This document shows, one piece after another, positions 59,230-64,000 of a stretch of 64,000 nucleotides of DNA. Location: positions 36,767,501-36,831,500 of the forward strand of contig CM075344.1 in NCBI GenBank assembly GCA_037693485.1. Reading direction: 5' to 3'. This stretch comes from Kitagawia praeruptora (lineage: Eukaryota > Streptophyta > Magnoliopsida > Apiales > Apiaceae). The notes under the pieces were generated by a model. It was not told the DNA's origin. It saw nothing but the letters and a program-made list of their open reading frames with translations, and did not search any database. The translations under genes and the position numbers were made by a program. The number at the start of each line of letters is the position of its first letter. Position 1 is the stretch's first letter.

Positions 59230-60789
59230 TGAAGGAATTTACGGACGAGCGGAAATGCGGTATAACAATTATTCCGTAAAAACCATGTATCGTGCATATA
59301 GAAAATCATATAAAAATGAAATAGCGGAGAGTCGTAACCATACCTTGAAATCGAAGCTTTACAAAATGGTGTTTTAGCAGTTGCTCCTCAGAGTGTGAAG
59401 CACTCTACCGGTATCCACCAAGATTAATTCTTCGACGAAGCTTTTTATAAAACTAAGCTTTTATAAAAATGGAGGTTTGAGAGAGAGAGAAGGAGATGAA
59501 GAAGATGAGGGAGGCAACTAGGTTTTTCACAAAAATCAAAGAGTATGTAAACTCATTCTCATCTCATTCTATTTATAGGGCTCATGTAGGGTTTTCATAA
59601 TTAATATATCATTATATATTAATATATAAATCCTACACTTTATCTTATAAAATGTTAAATAATAATTAAAACAATTTTAATCATTATTAAAACAACTTGC
59701 TCTCTCAAAATACCTTCATCAATAAATTAATCTTTTTATGGTGTGACCCTGTAGGTTCAATATTAAGCCGGTAGTAGAAATAAATAATAATAAACTTTTT
59801 ATTTATTATTTATATGAATTCTAAAATTCATTAAATATAATTAACTGATTAATTATATTTATTCTACATCGTGAGTGATGCTTCTCAACATATCGCGACT
59901 ATCCGGATAATATGAATTCACTGCTTAGAATACCAAGAACCTGTCAGTGCTAGTTACCGTACAATCAATTCTTTCTACCCTACAATATCCCGATTAAATA
60001 CAAGGCATGGATCTCGTGTCAAGCCTATCAAATTTAATCATATGATTCTTATTCATAATGCAAAGTTCATATTAATGCAAATTAGAAACTTCTTTCTAAT
60101 TTCATACACTCTGGCCAGAGATTCCGGAACTAGCATACTAAGAATAACATAGGATATTCACTTCCTTACTGGAAGGGGTAGATCCTTTATTGACCGTTAA
60201 CTATCTCCATACACAAATCCCTATGCCCAGAATAGACCTAATGGATGTCCTTGAGACTAAGGACTAAACCAAAGCATAGTTCATTATATACAAGATTACT
60301 ATAACGATCTCAAGTCTAAGGACACTTGTACAACTATCACTCAGTGAACAACTATCGACACGTGAGTAAACTCCATTAGTTGTTCAACTTATCGAGTCAT
60401 GTTCAGTGAACTTATTCCCTAATAAGCACCTACATACTAGCTATAGTGTCGCCACACAAATGCATATGAGAACAGACATCCTCCTAAAAGGAGCAAGCAT
60501 AGTATGTACCAATCTTTGCGGATTTACTAACTTCCGATTAGTTATCCTATGATCGGGAACTGTTTAAGTCTAGAGTTATCATCTTCTAGATCTCACTATT
60601 ATAATCTCATTATAATTCTAGAAGCTTTACTTTAAACCATGGAATATCTTATTTAAAACACTTTAAATAGATAAGGCCCGTAATAAAAACAAATAAGTCT
60701 TTTATTAATATTAATGAAATCAAATAAGAGTACAAGAAAGTTCTTCCTAAATCATCATACATGATTGGATTTTAGGACAAATTCTTTCA
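59230..60789 (-). repeat. Copia-D 5' LTR
   Basis: 1560 bp, same termini as the 3' LTR and about 99.9% identical to it. Confidence 0.95.
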
Positions 60790-61042
60790 CCGCCAGGGGC
60801 ACCCACACATTAGTTGCAAGGTTGCATTAAGTTGCATGTGGTTGCATAAGAAATAGACTAATTTGCACTTCGCATCCCCTTGGTTTGGGCTTATTGCACT
60901 TAGCACTCTGTAGTATTCATATATGCACTTTGCATCCCTTAACTTTCTAACCCGCTGCAGTGTACACTTTTTTACATTTGCACCGTTACGTCTGACCGTT
61001 ACCGTTAGTCAAGAGGGGTAAATCAGACTTTTCACATATAAA
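60790..61042. other. right part of the repeat that Copia-D entered
   Basis: Continues the target sequence (CCGCCAGGGGCACCCACAC) with GTTGCA-rich repeats and AT-rich sequence. No gene. Confidence 0.5.
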
Positions 61043-61416
61043 TATATAGGGAGGTGCTCAAATGAGACCCCTCTTATAGTGAGACCCTCTCTTATAATGA
61101 GTCCCCCTCATATTTTATCTATTCTAAAGGGCCCCGCCAGGGGCACCCAATACAAAAAAATCTTATAATTATACCCTCTATTCATTCATCAAAAAAAAAA
61201 ATTAAAAAAAAAACTGCTACCACGTCATCACTTTTTTCAAAAAAAAAAAAATTCTAAATTTTTTTTTTCATAAATGGATAGAGGGTAGATTTATAAGTCT
61301 TTTTCGTATTGGATGCCCCTGGCGGGACCCTCTAACATACAAGAAATATGAGGGGGACTCATTATAAGAGAAGGTCTCATTATAAGAGGGGACTCATTTG
61401 AGAAACCCTATATATA
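61043..61416. mobile_element. foldback MITE 1
   Basis: About 374 bp. Nearly the whole length is one inverted repeat. Arms start TATAGGGAGGTGCTCAAATG and end CATTTGAGAAACCCTATA, with CCCCGCCAGGGGCACCC and its partner GGGTGCC-like copy inside each arm. The centre is poly-A/poly-T around CTGCTACCACGTCATC. It lies beside TA repeats and has no coding capacity. Confidence 0.85.
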
Positions 61417-61682
61417 TATATATATTATTTATATATTTTTATTTATTTATTTATTTCAAAAAACTACCTTATACACAATTGAAATTTGAGTTTTCATATG
61501 CGGCTGCGCCGCCCTTATATACAATCGGAAATTGCCAAAAAAAAATGAAAATCCCAATTTTAATTTTCAGTTGCATTTAGTTGCATATGAGGTTGCATTC
61601 AGTTGCATGTGATTGCATTCAGTTTCATAAGAAATTTCCATTTTTCAGTTGTATATGAGGTTGCATTCAGTTGCATAAGAAA

Positions 61683-61720
<38 letters not shown>
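61417..61720. repeat. simple repeats: GTTGCAT units and (TA)n
   Basis: Reiterated GTTGCATTCAGTTGCAT units (61568-61683) and a (TA)n run (61690-61720). The same GTTGCATTCAGTTG appears at 52108, in the target of Copia-D. No gene. Confidence 0.75.
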
Positions 61721-61724
<4 letters not shown>

Positions 61725-61855
61725 CAAAGTATCAAATAGAAACAAACTCTTAAATAGAAACTAGAAACTAACATTAAATAAATTCTATTTCATTCATTCT
61801 AATGGCCCCGCCAGGGGCACCTTCACAAAAAGTGTTTAAAATTATTGGCTCCATC

Positions 61856-61891
<36 letters not shown>

Positions 61892-61931
61892 ACTGTTCAC
61901 GCTGACGTCACTGCCACGTCAGCAGTGAACA

Positions 61932-61972
<41 letters not shown>

Positions 61973-62107
61973 GATGGAGCCAAGAATATTATGAACTTTT
62001 TGTATTGGGGTCCCCCTAGTTTGGTCATTAGATTAGCTTTAAATATTAGGTTAGGGTTTAGTTTCTAGTTTCTATTTTAATTTAGTTTCTATTTGAGTAA
62101 GACCCTA
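61721..62107. mobile_element. foldback MITE 2
   Basis: About 387 bp. Arms begin TATAGGCAAAGTATCAAATAG and end TATTTGAGTAAGACCCTATA, pairing over roughly 150 bp each with TTGGCTCCATCCAGC and its complement next to poly-A and poly-T. The core is ACTGTTCACGCTGACGTCAC plus its near-complement. GGCCCCGCCAGGGGCACC sits in the left arm, weakly kept in the right. Flanked by (TA)n on both sides. Confidence 0.87.
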
Positions 62108-63219
62108 TATATATATATATATATATATACTATAATATATTATAAGCAAAACAATCTCTATTTGGTTGGTTGGTGGTTTGGTCACTTATTTGGTCACTTA
62201 TTTTGTACACTCAATAGCAACCATTGGATTTTAAGATACATTAATGAGAACCGTTGGATATAATAATAAAAAACTCTTTTTATATATTTATATTATATTA
62301 TAAGCTACTCCAATAAATACAAGGAAGTGTTTGTATTTTACAAAAACACAACCACGTGCCATTTTCTTACCAGATATTCGCCAGTTGTGGCATATTATCA
62401 TTTCGAAAAGTTTACTGCTATAAATACTTTACTGCCATACCGGTAAGATTAAAATAGGAAACGAATATGTAAATCCAATTAATTGAGAATAGCAATGGAT
62501 GATTAATTGAGAATAGCAATGGATGACCAATTAATAATAAATTAAAACATAATACAGACATTCAGTTAAAACATATATCATAGTAAGAACAAATGCCTTA
62601 TGGAATATATCAATATACAAGGGTGATAACATATTAAATTTAACAGTTATTTATCTATTTTCAATATACAAGAAAAAAATTATCATTTAGAATACTATCA
62701 AAAACGCATAATCAGATTTTATTATCTTTTATAGTTTATATTATTACTAGTTAATTAGCAAATATTAAAATTATAAATAATCAAATAAAAATATTAAGAT
62801 AAAAATATTTAAAATGTACACTTTTTTGGTACACCTAGTAGCAAACGTTGGATTTTGAGATAGATTAGTGAACACCGTTGAATCTAATACTAGAAGAATA
62901 TTTTTTTTCTAATATTTAAAATATTCTCATGGGTTAAGTTCAAATCCCACCAACAACATATCTTTATTAAATATATATATTATTTTATAAACTATTTTTA
63001 AGAATTTGAGGTTCTATTCCCGTCAATATCATATTATAATCAAAAAAATTATTATTTTTTTAATAAAATATTATTATACATTTATATAATCATATAAGCT
63101 ACTCCCAAAAATTTCCGTCAAAAACATATTATAGTTAAAAATTAAAACATTATCGTTTAAAATACTATCAAAAATGTATTATTATATTTTATTAACGTAA
63201 ATAATTGTTTTCCCTACTA

Positions 63220-63261
<42 letters not shown>

Positions 63262-64000
63262 ATATGAGTAATAAGATAAAAATTATTAAAAAAAACATAA
63301 GTGCATCACACGAGTTATAAATTATATAGTTAAAAATTATATAAAATCTGAAAAACACTTATAATATAAAAATATTTGTATAAAAATCGAAAAAAGGTCT
63401 ACATGATTAGATAAATTTCACTCTTTCTACTAAATAAAAGTTAAAAAAACTACTTTTATGTACTATTTTTATATATACATATGTATTTGAAAGTAATAAT
63501 TAAAATACATAATTAGAATAATATTTATACATGAAATTTATAAATATAAAAACATGTATATAACTTAAAATTTTAACGAAATATAATTAAATAGTTTAAA
63601 AGCAACCGTGCATCGCACGGGTTACAGGCTATATATATAATATTTATATATTATTTTATCTTAATGGTCGGGTTGGTTAAATCGGGTGGAAAAATTAGTA
63701 AAACCAAACCCAACCCAAAATTTTCGGTTTTTAAAAACTTAGAACCATAACCAACCCAAATCGAAAAAAAACCTAAACTTTCGGTTCGGTCGAGTTGGTT
63801 TAGTCGATTTAACCGGTTTTCGAAAAACCGTGCTCACCCTACACAGAACTACACAAGCTAGGGGTGTTCACGGGTCGGGTTGGGAGGATTTTATGATCCA
63901 ACCCAATTTAATTGGTTTAGAAAATTTTCAACCCAATCCATGAAAAAAGAATTTGTAAACCAACCCATTTAATGTATTTCGGTTTGGATCGGGTTAGTAA
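62108..64000. other. AT-rich repeat debris, no gene
   Basis: Two related segments (about 62198-62270 and 62820-62895) share GTACAC...AGCAA.C.TTGGATTTT, so a repeat family is present twice. (TA)n at 63222-63257. A 20 bp hairpin AACCGTGCATCGCACGGGTT at 63604-63623 has a decayed relative near 63303. The last 350 bases are rich in GGGTT/AACCC and CGGTTTT words. No coding frame is supported. Confidence 0.55.

Larger units (their letters stand above)
52164..60789 (-). mobile_element. Copia-D: complete, very young, defective Ty1/copia element
   Basis: LTRs of 1560 bp each (52164-53723, 59230-60789), target duplication CCGCC (52159-52163 and 60790-60794), polypurine tract beside the left LTR (53724-53738, GTGGGAGATTG on the minus strand) and primer-binding site at 59217-59228. 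I saw two differences between the LTRs (near 52192/59258 and 53653/60721). The interior has broken pol and no gag. Total 8626 bp. Confidence 0.95.

Noticed and set aside
61802..62068. 88-residue frame with polylysine and polyphenylalanine
   Set aside because: Produced by the poly-A/poly-T centre of a foldback MITE.

Overview
The window is nuclear DNA of a flowering plant, probably a eudicot with a large, transposon-rich genome. It is AT-rich and has spliced genes with short introns. It holds an S-domain receptor-like kinase of the plant type, a plant mobile domain (PMD) gene, and layers of Ty1/copia, Ty3/gypsy, CACTA, TRIM and MITE elements. The species cannot be fixed from the sequence alone. 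There is no bacterial or organellar content.

Layout. 1-5900: 5' part of a copia element on the minus strand (Copia-A), running off the left edge, with its 5' LTR at 4371-5900; it sits in an older LTR (5901-7119). 7539-11443: an apparently intact seven-exon G-type lectin S-receptor-like kinase (809 aa), the only clearly functional host gene here. 12319-35803: its broken paralogue, lacking all kinase exons. That paralogue took a copia insertion (Copia-B, TSD AAAAT) in its first exon. Copia-B took a 16.8 kb CACTA element (16160-32961, TSD ATT). The CACTA took an 11.9 kb Ty3/gypsy element (18568-30448, TSD GGAAG). The gypsy took a Stowaway MITE (21263-21513, TSD TA). The CACTA also holds a TRIM element and a captured fragment of an IDM1-like PHD-finger gene. 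A tandem duplication plus a solo-LTR event explains why the 3' part of the broken kinase appears twice, at 13531 and 35308.

35.9-39.7 kb: an unclassified element with palindromic GCCGCAATGA boxes at both ends, a decayed spliced PMD gene, and a small convergent gene (39171-39365, minus strand) that encodes a 64-residue leucine-heptad coiled coil behind its own TATA box. 39.7-48.4 kb: a decayed Ty3/gypsy element whose 3' LTR is about 5 kb and contains a minisatellite of small palindromes. It is inserted in a third copia element (Copia-C, 48367-50677).

52164-60789: a complete, very young copia element (Copia-D) with 1560 bp LTRs that differ at about two sites and TSD CCGCC. Its genes are broken and gag is missing, so it was probably moved in trans. 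Its target belongs to a group of repeats sharing the motif CCCGCCAGGGGCACC; two long palindromic foldback elements with the same motif follow at 61.0-62.1 kb, embedded in (TA)n. The last 1.9 kb is AT-rich repeat debris.

The host genes do not form a pathway. The window is a record of successive insertions beside one receptor-kinase gene. All boundaries, TSDs and divergence counts were read by eye.
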